Shown here in pieces: positions 48,190-58,166 of a stretch of DNA of 64,000 nt; position 1 is the stretch's first letter; each line of letters begins with the position of its first letter. The DNA is from Sulfurimonas sp. (lineage in GTDB: Bacteria; Campylobacterota; Campylobacteria; Campylobacterales; Sulfurimonadaceae): contig NZ_JABIOQ010000071.1 of NCBI RefSeq assembly GCF_018698455.1, positions 1-64,000 of the forward strand. The letters run 5' to 3'. The notes under the pieces are model-generated. The model saw nothing but the letters and a program-made list of their open reading frames with translations, was not told where the DNA came from and did no database searches. The position numbers were made by a program, and so were the translations under genes.

Positions 48190-49335
48190 TTATGCCTTTT
48201 CTAATATCTCCATTATAACCTCAACAGTATAAATCGAACCTAAGCCCCATAAGTTTGAAAGTTCATGAGCATTCTGCGCTAAACCTTTGATTCCATCACG
48301 AGGTATACCTGCTTTTTCTAGGGTGGTTGGTGATCCTATTTTATCAAACCATGCTTCAAGAGCTACTATTCCCTCGTCTGCACTATTCTTGCCAAATACT
48401 TCTTTTGCAAATCTTTCATACTGTTTTATATTTTGGTCTTTATGCCATTTCATCCAAGCGGGTATAACAACAGATAGACCTGCTCCATGAGCTACATTAT
48501 ATAAAGCAGAAAGAGAATGTTCTATACAATGGTTTGGAAAAGTCCCCCCTAATGTTCCAGCTGGTGTAAGACCATTAAGCGCTTGCGCTGAAACCCATGC
48601 AAATTCCGCTCTTGCATCATAATTATCTGGATTAGCAATGAGAATCTCTGTTGTTTCCATCACAGTTTTGATGATACTCTCAACTATTCTGGAGTTAAAG
48701 TTTGGATGCACTGAAGCCGTAAAATACACTTCAATAGTATGAGAGATGATATCCACAGCAGAGTAAGCAAGATACTCAGGAGTAACGCTAGCCTGTAACT
48801 CCGCGTTTACAACTGATACTACAGGGTTTAGAAGTACAGAAGCTATAGAGTACTTCTGCTGCGTTTCATCATTCATAATAACTGAATTTCCGTTCATTTC
48901 ACTTGCTGTTGCTGCTAATGTCATAATAGTAAAAACTTTAAGTGCTTTAGTTACTACGGCCTTTTGAATAAAAAAGTCCCAAACATCACCGTCGTACATA
49001 GCACCAGCAGCTATTGCTTTTGCAGAGTCAGCTACACTTCCTCCACCAAGACCAAGTACAGCTTCAAGATTGTTATCCTTAGCAACTTTGATCGCCTCGT
49101 TTACTTTCCAAAGTAATGGATTGCTCACTACACCTTCTACTGCCTTATAAGTAATACCAGCAGAGTCAAGAGAATCAGTTACACGTTTGAAAACACCATT
49201 GTCTTTAATTCTTGAGCTACCAGTAAGAATGAGTACACTTTTAACACCTGAATCTTTTATGTATTGACCTATGTTGTTTTCTTTGGCTTTTCCAAATTCT
49301 ATCTTTGTAGGATTGTAGTAAGTAAAATCGTTCAT
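48190..49335 (-). CDS. Iron-containing alcohol dehydrogenase
   Basis: FTYYNPTKIEFGKAKE, GLGGGSVADSAKAIA, NHCIEHSLSALYNVAHGAGLSVV. Confidence 0.94.
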   Translation of the reverse strand: MNDFTYYNPTKIEFGKAKENNIGQYIKDSGVKSVLILTGSSRIKDNGVFKRVTDSLDSAGITYKAVEGVVSNPLLWKVNEAIKVAKDNNLEAVLGLGGGSVADSAKAIAAGAMYDGDVWDFFIQKAVVTKALKVFTIMTLAATASEMNGNSVIMNDETQQKYSIASVLLNPVVSVVNAELQASVTPEYLAYSAVDIISHTIEVYFTASVHPNFNSRIVESIIKTVMETTEILIANPDNYDARAEFAWVSAQALNGLTPAGTLGGTFPNHCIEHSLSALYNVAHGAGLSVVIPAWMKWHKDQNIKQYERFAKEVFGKNSADEGIVALEAWFDKIGSPTTLEKAGIPRDGIKGLAQNAHELSNLWGLGSIYTVEVIMEILEKA

Positions 49336-50402
49336 TAGTTTCCTTTTAATAGCGGCAGTTTATTTAACATGCCTTCACAGTAGTCCCACTGAGTAAGTGT
49401 ATCTTTGAATTCTTGAGGTATCGCGTTTACACCCATATATGCACCAAGTACCATACCTATAGCAATAGAGCGAGAAGCATTATCTCCACCAACCATTGTG
49501 TTAGCTTGAAGTGCTTTTATAAGTCCATCTTCTTTGTCTGCATATTTGAGTATAAAGTAAACAGCTCCGGGAAGTGTTCCCTCTGTCGGGCTCGCTTTAC
49601 CAACCTTAATAGGTTCGCTTCTACCAATGTCCCAAAGTCTAGCCATACTTGTAATAGCTAGATCATCATTAAATTGTTCTTTATGGAGTGCAGAGTTCTC
49701 ATCACCCTCTTCTTTATACTTAGTAATAGCCTGAGCTACCTTGTCAGCAAAGAAGCCACCCATCTGTACAGCTACCATTTCAATGGCATCAGATGGTTTT
49801 TCTCCATTTATAACTCTATGTGTAACACGAGCAAAGAATTCACCACCACCAAGAGCATGTACATCTCTATGTGTAAACATAGACTTTCTTGCTACATCTA
49901 CTAGTGTGTTTTCATCATCATAGTAAGCATGAGCTGCAACATGACGAATAGCCATCGCGTTTGATATTCCACCGAGTCTCTCAACTGGAACACCTTGTTT
50001 AACTTGAGAGTATGTCTCTTTAGTCATTGTACATATCCATGAACCCCAACTATTTTCTAGTCTGTCCATCCAATGAGGAATAATACTTGCGACTTTAAAC
50101 TCTCTCACTTCATCACTAATAGCGCACAAGTGTTCTAGTACCACTATATTGTAATCACCATAGTCTGTCGTACCACCAGCACTCTTACCTGGATGATAGT
50201 TTCTTTGTCCCCAACCTATACCGTTAGTCTCTCCACCCATCATCTCTCCAGGTGACATAAACTTCTCTATAGGCTTTTGACCATATGCTTCGTATATCTT
50301 TTTTGCATCGTACTCGTAGTGAGAACCTAGACATAAAGCATCTCCGACTATAGCTCCGAAAAATGCACCTTTTATAGCTTCTTGTTTAGTTGGTTTATTC
50401 AT
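49335..50402 (-). CDS. ADP-ribosylglycohydrolase family protein
   Basis: AIKGAFFGAIVGDALCLGSHYEY; VGGDNASRSIAIGMVLGAYMG. Confidence 0.93.
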   Translation of the reverse strand: MNKPTKQEAIKGAFFGAIVGDALCLGSHYEYDAKKIYEAYGQKPIEKFMSPGEMMGGETNGIGWGQRNYHPGKSAGGTTDYGDYNIVVLEHLCAISDEVREFKVASIIPHWMDRLENSWGSWICTMTKETYSQVKQGVPVERLGGISNAMAIRHVAAHAYYDDENTLVDVARKSMFTHRDVHALGGGEFFARVTHRVINGEKPSDAIEMVAVQMGGFFADKVAQAITKYKEEGDENSALHKEQFNDDLAITSMARLWDIGRSEPIKVGKASPTEGTLPGAVYFILKYADKEDGLIKALQANTMVGGDNASRSIAIGMVLGAYMGVNAIPQEFKDTLTQWDYCEGMLNKLPLLKGN

Positions 50403-50502
50403 AATAATTACCTATTTTTTTCTTTGATTTTATCTAAGTATTATTAATCTATTCATTAAAAAATATTTTAGTTTATAAACTCAACTACGATATAATTCGC
50501 CT

Positions 50503-51399
50503 ATGGAAACCTTCGCACTCATATTCGTATCTATTTTTACAGGTTATATAATTAATTTTAAAAAAATATTTGCTCAAAATACACCCATTATTTTAAATCA
50601 ATTTATTTTATATATCTCTCTACCGGCAATGGTGTTTTTACAAATACCTAAGCTTACTTTTTCATTTGACATAATCATCCCCGTTGTAATATCTTATGGA
50701 GTTATGGCGTTTAGTGCATTGTTTATCTTTTATATTTCTAAGGTATTACAGTTTTCTCGTGAAGTTACTGCTTCTCTGATGCTTGTAGGAGTTCTTGGAA
50801 ATACTTCTTTTGTAGGTATACCTGTAATCCAAGCATACTTTGGAGAATCTGCCCTGCCCTATGTTCTTATATACGATCAGCTAGGTTCTTTTATAGTTCT
50901 CTCGACATATGGAACATTTATATCTGTTTACTACTCTAGAGAAGATAATGTTGATGTCAAAGCCATAGCCATTAAAATCATCACATTTCCTACATTTATA
51001 GCACTCCTCACTTCTCTTTTCTTTATAGGCACAACTTTTCACCCCGTCATAACAAGTGTACTCTCTTCACTTGCAAGTACTATCATACCTCTTGCTCTGG
51101 TATCTGTAGGATTGCAACTAAAGTTTAAACTACCAAAAGAAGACATGAAACCTTTTGCAGTTGCTATAGGAGTTAAATTACTTCTTGCACCAGTAATAGC
51201 AATTTGTATAGCTTATCTATTTACATGGGAGAACACAGTAGCAGACATATCTATAATAGAGTCAGCTATGGGACCTATGATAACAGCTGGGGCAGTTGCA
51301 TCTATGGCAGGTCTTTCCCCAAGACTTAGTTCTGCCGTTGTTGGTTATGGAACGATACTTTCTTTACTTACTAGTTGGATGTTTTTTACAGTTCTTTAG
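50503..51399 (+). CDS. AEC family transporter
   Basis: About 10 TM; FVGIPVIQAYFGESALPYVLIYDQLG. Confidence 0.88.
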   Translation: METFALIFVSIFTGYIINFKKIFAQNTPIILNQFILYISLPAMVFLQIPKLTFSFDIIIPVVISYGVMAFSALFIFYISKVLQFSREVTASLMLVGVLGNTSFVGIPVIQAYFGESALPYVLIYDQLGSFIVLSTYGTFISVYYSREDNVDVKAIAIKIITFPTFIALLTSLFFIGTTFHPVITSVLSSLASTIIPLALVSVGLQLKFKLPKEDMKPFAVAIGVKLLLAPVIAICIAYLFTWENTVADISIIESAMGPMITAGAVASMAGLSPRLSSAVVGYGTILSLLTSWMFFTVL

Positions 51400-51470
51400 A
51401 GAAAGGAAGAAGCCATCATAAGACGATAAAATACTTATGATCTTTTTGGATACAATATCTTTAATTAAGT

Positions 51471-52355
51471 TTGAAAGGAAAAACTATTAAACATCTTATA
51501 TTGACTCCGCACCAAGCCGAGAAAATATATGGAGATAAAAACAAGACTGACTTTATTACTCATGTTTGGGCTAAGGTAGGAGATAGTATTGTTTTTGATG
51601 TTAGCACAAGTCCTTACTTGAGTAAAAATCCTCTTTTAAAATTTAAATATAACTACGAGGGTGGCGATACTCTTGAACTTGTCACTAAAGATAATAATGG
51701 TCGAGAGGTTAAAACGGTTAAAAAAATAAAAAGTAGTTCTAAAAAAAATAGTTCTGAATTGAGAACAGAAACTATTGATAATAACAATCGTCTGACTACA
51801 AAATATTATTCCATTAAAATAAAAAACCATCCTTTTAAACCAATACAACAATCAGCATATAATATAGCACAACAAGCAATAGTAAAAGACAATAGTAATA
51901 GTATTAAAAAACTAAGTAGCTCAATAGAAACTCTATTTGGAAAGATAGATATTATCAAAAGTGAAAAAGTAAAAATTATAGCAGGAACCGCAATTACTGG
52001 AAATCGTCCCCTTACTGTTCGAGTCCAGAGTAATATTAAAGCAAAGTCCATTGCAATTTTTGCAACTGAATCTGACAGAGTAACTACCTATACGGAGATT
52101 ATAGACAACAGTAGGCACTTTAGTGATGATGAACTTAAGTTTGTATTTCAATACTTTGTACAAGAAAAAAGTATTATTGACTTTAGTGTTAGGCTTAAAG
52201 TGGCATACGGCCCCCAGTCACGAGATGTAATTCTTCGCTTAGCTTTACATGATAAGGTGTTTAAAGTTAAACAAGAAGCTTACAAAGCCTCAAAAATTCT
52301 AGGTATCCAAAAAAATGGCAAAGCCATAACTCTTGGAAAGAAATGGATGTTTTAA
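51471..52355 (+). CDS. SoxZ-like N-terminal domain fused to an uncharacterised C-terminal domain
   Basis: FITHVWAKVGDSIVFDVSTSPYLSKNPLLKFKYNYEGGDTLELVTKDNNGREV resembles SoxZ; start uncertain. Confidence 0.55.
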   Translation: MKGKTIKHLILTPHQAEKIYGDKNKTDFITHVWAKVGDSIVFDVSTSPYLSKNPLLKFKYNYEGGDTLELVTKDNNGREVKTVKKIKSSSKKNSSELRTETIDNNNRLTTKYYSIKIKNHPFKPIQQSAYNIAQQAIVKDNSNSIKKLSSSIETLFGKIDIIKSEKVKIIAGTAITGNRPLTVRVQSNIKAKSIAIFATESDRVTTYTEIIDNSRHFSDDELKFVFQYFVQEKSIIDFSVRLKVAYGPQSRDVILRLALHDKVFKVKQEAYKASKILGIQKNGKAITLGKKWMF

Positions 52356-52495
52356 ATTTAAACCTCTGTAAAGAAACCTTAAAAAAACTTAATCCTGAAA
52401 TGTACGACATTATGAAATTTGAAAAAAATGATAAATTTGATTCGTGGATTAAAACAACTTACAACTGTTTACCTAAAAAAAAGAATGAAGAATAA
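52343..52495 (+). CDS. Possible small protein, 50 aa
   Basis: MDVLNLNLCKETLKKLNPEMYDIMKFEKNDKFDSWIKTTYNCLPKKKNEE, overlaps previous CDS end; not in ORF track. Confidence 0.4.
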   Translation: MDVLNLNLCKETLKKLNPEMYDIMKFEKNDKFDSWIKTTYNCLPKKKNEE

Positions 52496-52533
52496 TGCTA
52501 TAATTAAGTCAATTTAAACATATAAGGTAAAAA

Positions 52534-52770
52534 ATGAAAACTATGACATGCAAACAACTCGGTGGAGCTTGTGACAAGGTCTTTAAGGCTGAGTCTTTTG
52601 ACGAGATGGCTGAGTTAAGTAGAGCTCACGGTATGCAAATGTTCCAAGAAAAAGACGAGTCACATGTTAAAGTCATACAAGAGATGTTAGTACTTATGCA
52701 AGACCCTGAGCAAATGCAAAAGTGGCTAGAAGCTAAAAAAGCAGAGTTTGCAGCCATAGCTGTTGACTAA
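52534..52770 (+). CDS. DUF1059-like small protein
   Basis: MTCKQLGGACDKVFKAESFDEMAELSRAHG. Confidence 0.65.
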   Translation: MKTMTCKQLGGACDKVFKAESFDEMAELSRAHGMQMFQEKDESHVKVIQEMLVLMQDPEQMQKWLEAKKAEFAAIAVD

Positions 52771-54017
52771 TGCCCGAGACTTTATCTCATAAAATTGCTA
52801 TTATCGGTGCTGGTCCTGCTGGTCTGATGGCGGCACAGATTTTGTCAAACGCGGGTTATTCACCCACAGTGTTTGATGCCATGCCTTCTGCCGCACGTAA
52901 GTTTTTACGGGCTGGACGCGGTGGTTTAAATCTAACACATGCCGAAGACTCTCCCCTCTTTTCTAGCCGTTATTTTGAAGCAGAAAACTTTTTACAACCT
53001 GCACTAGATACTTTTAGCCCAAATGACATGCAGTTATGGGCACAAGACCTTGGTTTTGAAACCTTTGTTGGCTCCTCTGGGAAAGTTTATCCGCTAGATA
53101 AAAAAGCCGGACCCTTACTGCGTACTTGGATACATAAACTTAAAGCAAATGGTACTCAGTTCAAAATGAAACATCGACTAGTGGCTTGGTCGAAAGATAT
53201 TTGGCAGTTCCAAACGCCAGATGGTCTCATCGATTACTCCTTTGACACCGTTATTTTAGCTTTAGGCGGTGCTTCTTGGCCGAGTTTAGGCTCAACAGGT
53301 GCATGGACAAGCTTGCTCAAAGACAAAGGGCTAAACATAAGCCCACTTAAACCAGCGAACATGGGTTTTAATGTAACTTTCTCAGAGATATTTAAAGAAA
53401 AATTCTCAGGAACTCCTTTAAAAAATGTAGAACTTAGCTTTACAGACATTAAGGGTAATCTTCAGTCCAAACTGGGTGAACTTTTAGTGAGTACATATGG
53501 AGTTGAGGGAAGTCTAATCTATACACATTCTAAATTTTTAAGAGAACAGATGGAGCAGAAGTCTCCATTTACAGTTTATTTGGACCTCTTTCCTCATCGT
53601 AGCCAAAGTAAGCTCCAGCAACAGCTAAGTGTTTCGAGAGGAAAGCAGAGTTTGAGTGCATTTTGGAAGCGACTAGGACTTGATGGAATTAAGGCTTCTT
53701 TACTACGAGAGGTCTTGGCAAAGGAGCTCTTGTCGGAGCCAGAACTAGTAGCAAAGACTCTTAAAAAACTCCCCCTAACCCTAGAGTCCTATAGACCTAT
53801 TGGGGAGGCTATTAGTACCGCAGGGGGATTAGCGTTTGACAACTTAGACCAAGGGCTTATGCTCAAGGATTTTCCTGGTGTATATTGCATTGGCGAGATG
53901 CTGGACTGGGAAACCCCTACTGGAGGTTATCTCTTAACTGGTGTGATGGCTCAAGGTAAACAAGCGGCAGAAGGTCTTTTAAAATTGTTACAAACAAGGA
54001 ACTCGGCTAATGGATAG
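52770..54017 (+). CDS. HI0933/BaiN-like flavoprotein (NAD(P)/FAD-dependent oxidoreductase)
   Basis: KIAIIGAGPAGLMAAQIL, FLRAGRGGLNLTHAE, TPTGGYLLTGVMAQGKQAAEG. Confidence 0.9.
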   Translation: MPETLSHKIAIIGAGPAGLMAAQILSNAGYSPTVFDAMPSAARKFLRAGRGGLNLTHAEDSPLFSSRYFEAENFLQPALDTFSPNDMQLWAQDLGFETFVGSSGKVYPLDKKAGPLLRTWIHKLKANGTQFKMKHRLVAWSKDIWQFQTPDGLIDYSFDTVILALGGASWPSLGSTGAWTSLLKDKGLNISPLKPANMGFNVTFSEIFKEKFSGTPLKNVELSFTDIKGNLQSKLGELLVSTYGVEGSLIYTHSKFLREQMEQKSPFTVYLDLFPHRSQSKLQQQLSVSRGKQSLSAFWKRLGLDGIKASLLREVLAKELLSEPELVAKTLKKLPLTLESYRPIGEAISTAGGLAFDNLDQGLMLKDFPGVYCIGEMLDWETPTGGYLLTGVMAQGKQAAEGLLKLLQTRNSANG

Positions 54018-54588
54018 CACGGCGAACGATTCGAAAATACTCTTAGCACTCAACAAACCAAAGGGTTATATTGTCACGCGGTCTGATGAACTTGGTCGAA
54101 AAACTGTTTATGATCTTTTACCTGATTGGGTTTTTGATGATCAGTGGATGCCCATAGGACGCCTTGACTTAGAGTCTAAAGGACTTTTGCTATTCACAAC
54201 CGATGGTAAAACTGGTAACCTGTTGACCAAGCCCGGTGGCTGTGTTAAGATATATGAAATTTGGGTTAGAGGTCATGTAACGGATGAGCATATTGCACAG
54301 GCTTTAAAAGGAGTAAAAAGTAAAGACGATTTACTCAAAGCTCTTGTAGTTGAAAAGATAGGCATGGGTGGTGCAAAAACAAAACTTAGAATACAAATAA
54401 ACGAGGGTAAAAATCGTCATATCCGTCGGCTTTTTGGTTCTCTTAAAGATCCAAAATTTGGAACGCCTCTAAAAGTTGTAAGCTTGAGCAGGATTAGCGT
54501 CGGTAGCTATAAGCTCAACATTTCAAGTGGTGAGTGGTGTTTTCTCTCGCAAGAAGAAGAAAAAAGTCTTCTTCTAAAACTAAAGTAA
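54010..54588 (+). CDS. RsuA/RluE-family pseudouridine synthase
   Basis: LALNKPKGYIVTRSDE, PIGRLDLESKGLLLFTTDG, EGKNRHIRRLF. Confidence 0.93.
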   Translation: MDSTANDSKILLALNKPKGYIVTRSDELGRKTVYDLLPDWVFDDQWMPIGRLDLESKGLLLFTTDGKTGNLLTKPGGCVKIYEIWVRGHVTDEHIAQALKGVKSKDDLLKALVVEKIGMGGAKTKLRIQINEGKNRHIRRLFGSLKDPKFGTPLKVVSLSRISVGSYKLNISSGEWCFLSQEEEKSLLLKLK

Positions 54589-54610
54589 TTTACACGAAAA
54601 GGAATGACTT

Positions 54611-55087
54611 GTGATTAAAGAAGCATTACGACGAATAGAAGTCACTAAAAAAGAAAACTTGGGTTACTTAGACCTTAAAGGCCTAGAGCTCCAAGAGATA
54701 CCAAAAGAATTACTAGATGTTTCATGGATTGGGGCACTTTCTTTATCTGAGAACAACATTAGTGATATCAGTCTTTTATCAAAAATGCCAAATCTGCATA
54801 AACTAGCACTTACTGGGAACAAGATAAAGGATATTTCAACACTTGAGACTTTACCAAAGTTACGGTTTATCTTTTTAGCGAATAATCTTATAACAGATAT
54901 CGCTGTCCTACAGAGCCAGGAGAGATTAAAAAAACTAGTCATACATAGTAACAAGCTTTGCGTTCTTCCAGACTTAAGTCACTTCCCTCTTATGGCTTAC
55001 CTAGATGTTTCTGACAACCCTTTAGAGTGTTCTACTCTCGAAGATATGCAAACAATGTTACCATTACTTAAAATATATAAATGCTAA
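54611..55087 (+). CDS. Leucine-rich repeat protein
   Basis: Repeats LHKLALTGNKIKDISTLETLPKLRFIFLANNLITDIAVL. Confidence 0.85.
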   Translation: MIKEALRRIEVTKKENLGYLDLKGLELQEIPKELLDVSWIGALSLSENNISDISLLSKMPNLHKLALTGNKIKDISTLETLPKLRFIFLANNLITDIAVLQSQERLKKLVIHSNKLCVLPDLSHFPLMAYLDVSDNPLECSTLEDMQTMLPLLKIYKC

Positions 55088-55293
55088 GAAATATTTTCCA
55101 CTAAATCATTATCAGTAGGACAACCTGCAACTTCAAAACCATCCTCATCAAAAAAATATTTTTTGCCAGTATCCATACTTATACATACAAGAGGATACTC
55201 GTCGTTTTCACGAATTTCTTTGATAATAAATCTCTTACCCATACGAGTATCCCATCTCTGGCCTACTTTAAACTCTATAAATTCATATTCCAC
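55084..55293 (-). CDS. Hypothetical protein
   Basis: 69-aa ORF. Confidence 0.5.
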   Translation of the reverse strand: MEYEFIEFKVGQRWDTRMGKRFIIKEIRENDEYPLVCISMDTGKKYFFDEDGFEVAGCPTDNDLVENIS

Positions 55294-55313
55294 TGTTTTA
55301 GTCTCAGAAGTAT

Positions 55314-55673
55314 TTAGTCGTCGTTATGGAGTTGTCCACTAAAGTCAAAGCCAAATTTCGTTTTGTTAGCTATCTCTTCTTGTACATCCTCTATAAGAGC
55401 ATCGGTTCGCTCCTCTACCTGATTAACAAAAAAATTATAATGATGTTCTAATTTAAAACTATTGACTTTATAAGGTTTCTCAGTTCCATATTCTTCTATG
55501 AACTTTTCAACAGTATCTTCCCAAATTAAGGTTAAGTCACGTTCTGTAACTTTTGGCTCATCATCATCAGGTAAAGTATATGCAAACTCAACCTCCTCTT
55601 CGTATGTAATTACTGTATATCCTTTTTCTTCTATATCAGATGTTACTTCACTATTTGACATTGTTCTCTCCAT
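55314..55673 (-). CDS. Hypothetical acidic protein
   Basis: 119-aa ORF; GAGAGA upstream. Confidence 0.55.
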   Translation of the reverse strand: MERTMSNSEVTSDIEEKGYTVITYEEEVEFAYTLPDDDEPKVTERDLTLIWEDTVEKFIEEYGTEKPYKVNSFKLEHHYNFFVNQVEERTDALIEDVQEEIANKTKFGFDFSGQLHNDD

Positions 55674-55864
55674 TAGTAGACTATTATTAATATAGACTTA
55701 TAACTAATTTAGCTGTAAATACAATAAGTTTTTTATACTACTTCTCGTTATTAAATGAATATATATTTAATCATACCGATGTAATATCATAAAAAAAGCA
55801 ATAAACAGTGTTATACTGTTGAATTCTAAAAAGTATATAATCACGATATAGTAAGGAATACAAA

Positions 55865-56659
55865 ATAAAAATAATCGAAACATTATCAGATAAAAAACGA
55901 CTAGATTTAATGCGTGCATTTGCGGGAGAAGAAGTAGTTGAAGAGCTTGATAGAGCTTTAGCAAAAGTTTTGTCTCATGGCTCAGAGTCTCTTAAGCTCA
56001 TCACAGAGTTCTTTACCCTACTAGATGCTCCAAAACAAGATGTAACTGACACTTACCCTCCTTATACGACTGAAGGTAGAAAGATAAATATTGTTCAAAA
56101 CACATTGGACTTAGAGCTAGCCATAGAGTCACTCAAACACATAAAAATCATTGGTTTTGACAGTGAACAAAAACCAACTTTTAAAAAAGGTGAAAAAGCA
56201 AAGGGAGTTGCCCTTATTCAACTTGCTACACCAACTGAATGTCATCTCATACAAGTAAAACAAATCAATGATTTAAGTTCACTGATGAGACTCATTGGAG
56301 ATGAAAACACTGTTAAGGTTGGAGTCAATTTAGTTGGCGACAAACAAGCCCTATACGATGAGTTTCTTGTAAAGATGAGAGCTACTATAGATATAGATGG
56401 TGTTCTCACAAGGCTTACTTCACGAAATAGTATTGGGGCGAAAAAAGCAGCGACAGTATTTCTAAAAAGAAATTTACAAAAATCAAAAAAAATATCTACA
56501 TCAAACTGGGAAGATAAAACATTGTCTGAGAAACAAGTCAAATATGCGGCAGAAGATGCATGTATAGCTTACGATGTCACTATACACTTGTTAAATACTT
56601 ATCCCTTTGTCAACAAAGCAATGCCACCATGGTTTCAAGAGAATTTTAAAGTATGGTAA
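55865..56659 (+). CDS. 3'-5' exonuclease (DnaQ/Rnd-like); possible ATA start at 55865, else ATG at 55910
   Basis: IGFDSEQKPTFKKGEKAKGVALIQLAT; YAAEDACIAYDVTIHL. Confidence 0.85.
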   Translation: MKIIETLSDKKRLDLMRAFAGEEVVEELDRALAKVLSHGSESLKLITEFFTLLDAPKQDVTDTYPPYTTEGRKINIVQNTLDLELAIESLKHIKIIGFDSEQKPTFKKGEKAKGVALIQLATPTECHLIQVKQINDLSSLMRLIGDENTVKVGVNLVGDKQALYDEFLVKMRATIDIDGVLTRLTSRNSIGAKKAATVFLKRNLQKSKKISTSNWEDKTLSEKQVKYAAEDACIAYDVTIHLLNTYPFVNKAMPPWFQENFKVW

Positions 56660-56703
56660 AATTACACAACAATAAAAGAATTTTTTAAAGGTTTATACAC
56701 ACT

Positions 56704-57087
56704 ATGTTAACAAATGAAGTAACAAAAGAAAATTTAAATAAATTAGTCGTTAGTTTTTATACAAGAGTACTAAAAGATGACCTTATAGGACCAATCTTTA
56801 AAGATGTTCTCGGTGAAGATATGAAAGGTGATAAGTGGCAAGCACATATTGAGCTTTTAACTAACTTTTGGGCTTCCATCGCATTGGGAGACTTTACATA
56901 CAATGGCAACCCATTTGCTCCTCATGTTCAGTTCCAAGATAAGTTAAGCATAAAAGCCTTTGAGCAGTGGATGAAACTATTTTTCGTAACTCTTAACACT
57001 ATTTATGAACCACAAATTGCGCAACAGTTTCTTGCAAGAAGTAAAAACATCGCGGGTAACTTTATACGTAACCTGCAGCTCTCTTAG
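56704..57087 (+). CDS. Truncated hemoglobin (group III-like)
   Basis: LNKLVVSFYTRVLKDDLIGPIFKDVL...HIELLTNFWASIALGDFTYNGNPFAPH. Confidence 0.88.
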   Translation: MLTNEVTKENLNKLVVSFYTRVLKDDLIGPIFKDVLGEDMKGDKWQAHIELLTNFWASIALGDFTYNGNPFAPHVQFQDKLSIKAFEQWMKLFFVTLNTIYEPQIAQQFLARSKNIAGNFIRNLQLS

Positions 57088-57097
57088 AAGGCTTTTC

Positions 57098-57658
57098 ATG
57101 GAATATTATATTTTTGATGAAGTGTCTCCTAACCGCTATGCACCATTTTTGGAACTTCCAGATGAAATAGACCTCATAGAGTCCATCATGGGTAAAAAGC
57201 CCATTTTTGATGAACTACCAATAGAAATACCAGCCGACATTGAAGAAGATGAAGTCATAGTTTATACAGACATCATTAACCCAGGTGTTCCTCTGTTTTC
57301 TAATAAAATGAAAGAAGCATTAGATGAGTGTGGTGTTACAAACATAGACTACTATCCTGTAGTTATCACAGACTATGAAACAAAAGAGGTTCTAGCCGAG
57401 TACTGGTTAGCCATAGTTACGGGCATCATCGCTTGCATGGATAGAGAAAACAGTCAGTTTAAACAAACGGCTGATCAACAAACAGTCATTACACAATTTT
57501 CCATAGACCATGGTAAAACGGGTGGGTTAAATCTCTTTAGATTTCATAACATTCCGGGTTTAATTATCATAAATGAAGAACTCAAAGAGAAGTTATCTGC
57601 GATGGACTTTGAGGGTATTAGTTTTAAAAATACTAAAGAATATAATAGAACAGTCTAA
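57098..57658 (+). CDS. Conserved hypothetical protein
   Basis: MEYYIFDEVSPNRYAPFLELPDEIDL; track start is earlier. Confidence 0.6.
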   Translation: MEYYIFDEVSPNRYAPFLELPDEIDLIESIMGKKPIFDELPIEIPADIEEDEVIVYTDIINPGVPLFSNKMKEALDECGVTNIDYYPVVITDYETKEVLAEYWLAIVTGIIACMDRENSQFKQTADQQTVITQFSIDHGKTGGLNLFRFHNIPGLIIINEELKEKLSAMDFEGISFKNTKEYNRTV

Positions 57659-57686
57659 AATAATAAAAGCATTTTAAAGGATAGAG

Positions 57687-58139
57687 TTGAATTTAACAGC
57701 AGATATAAGCGATGTAGAACTAAAACAAAGATGGAGACTTTACTGGATTTATTGTATTTTTGAGTTCTCAAACGCGAAGCTACAAGAGATGTCTTGGGTT
57801 CAAGGTTCTGAGGCTAATTGGCCTAATGGCGAAGTTTGGGAGTCTTCATTTGAGGAATGTATCTCTGCTTATTTTGACAATTTGGCATTAGACGATGCTT
57901 ATGAGAAAGCCGTTGCGTGTGGCAATGTTTCAAAAGAAGAAGCTGAGAAAGCAAGTGCATTTCACACTCTTGCCGTTTTTTATGACGAACCAGATGAAAA
58001 CCCAGAGACTATTTTAAAAGACCCTGAGTGGCTCGAAGTAGTTGCATCAGCAAAAGTGTTTTGGGACTATTTAAAAAGAACTGTAACATCACAAAGAGAA
58101 ATTGATTTAATGAACAAATTAGAAAAAGAAGGTGTATAA
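57687..58139 (+). CDS. Hypothetical protein (TTG start)
   Basis: 150-aa ORF with AAAGGA RBS. Confidence 0.55.
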   Translation: MNLTADISDVELKQRWRLYWIYCIFEFSNAKLQEMSWVQGSEANWPNGEVWESSFEECISAYFDNLALDDAYEKAVACGNVSKEEAEKASAFHTLAVFYDEPDENPETILKDPEWLEVVASAKVFWDYLKRTVTSQREIDLMNKLEKEGV

Positions 58140-58166
58140 TAGAGTTAACTTTACTAAGGAGTCAAC

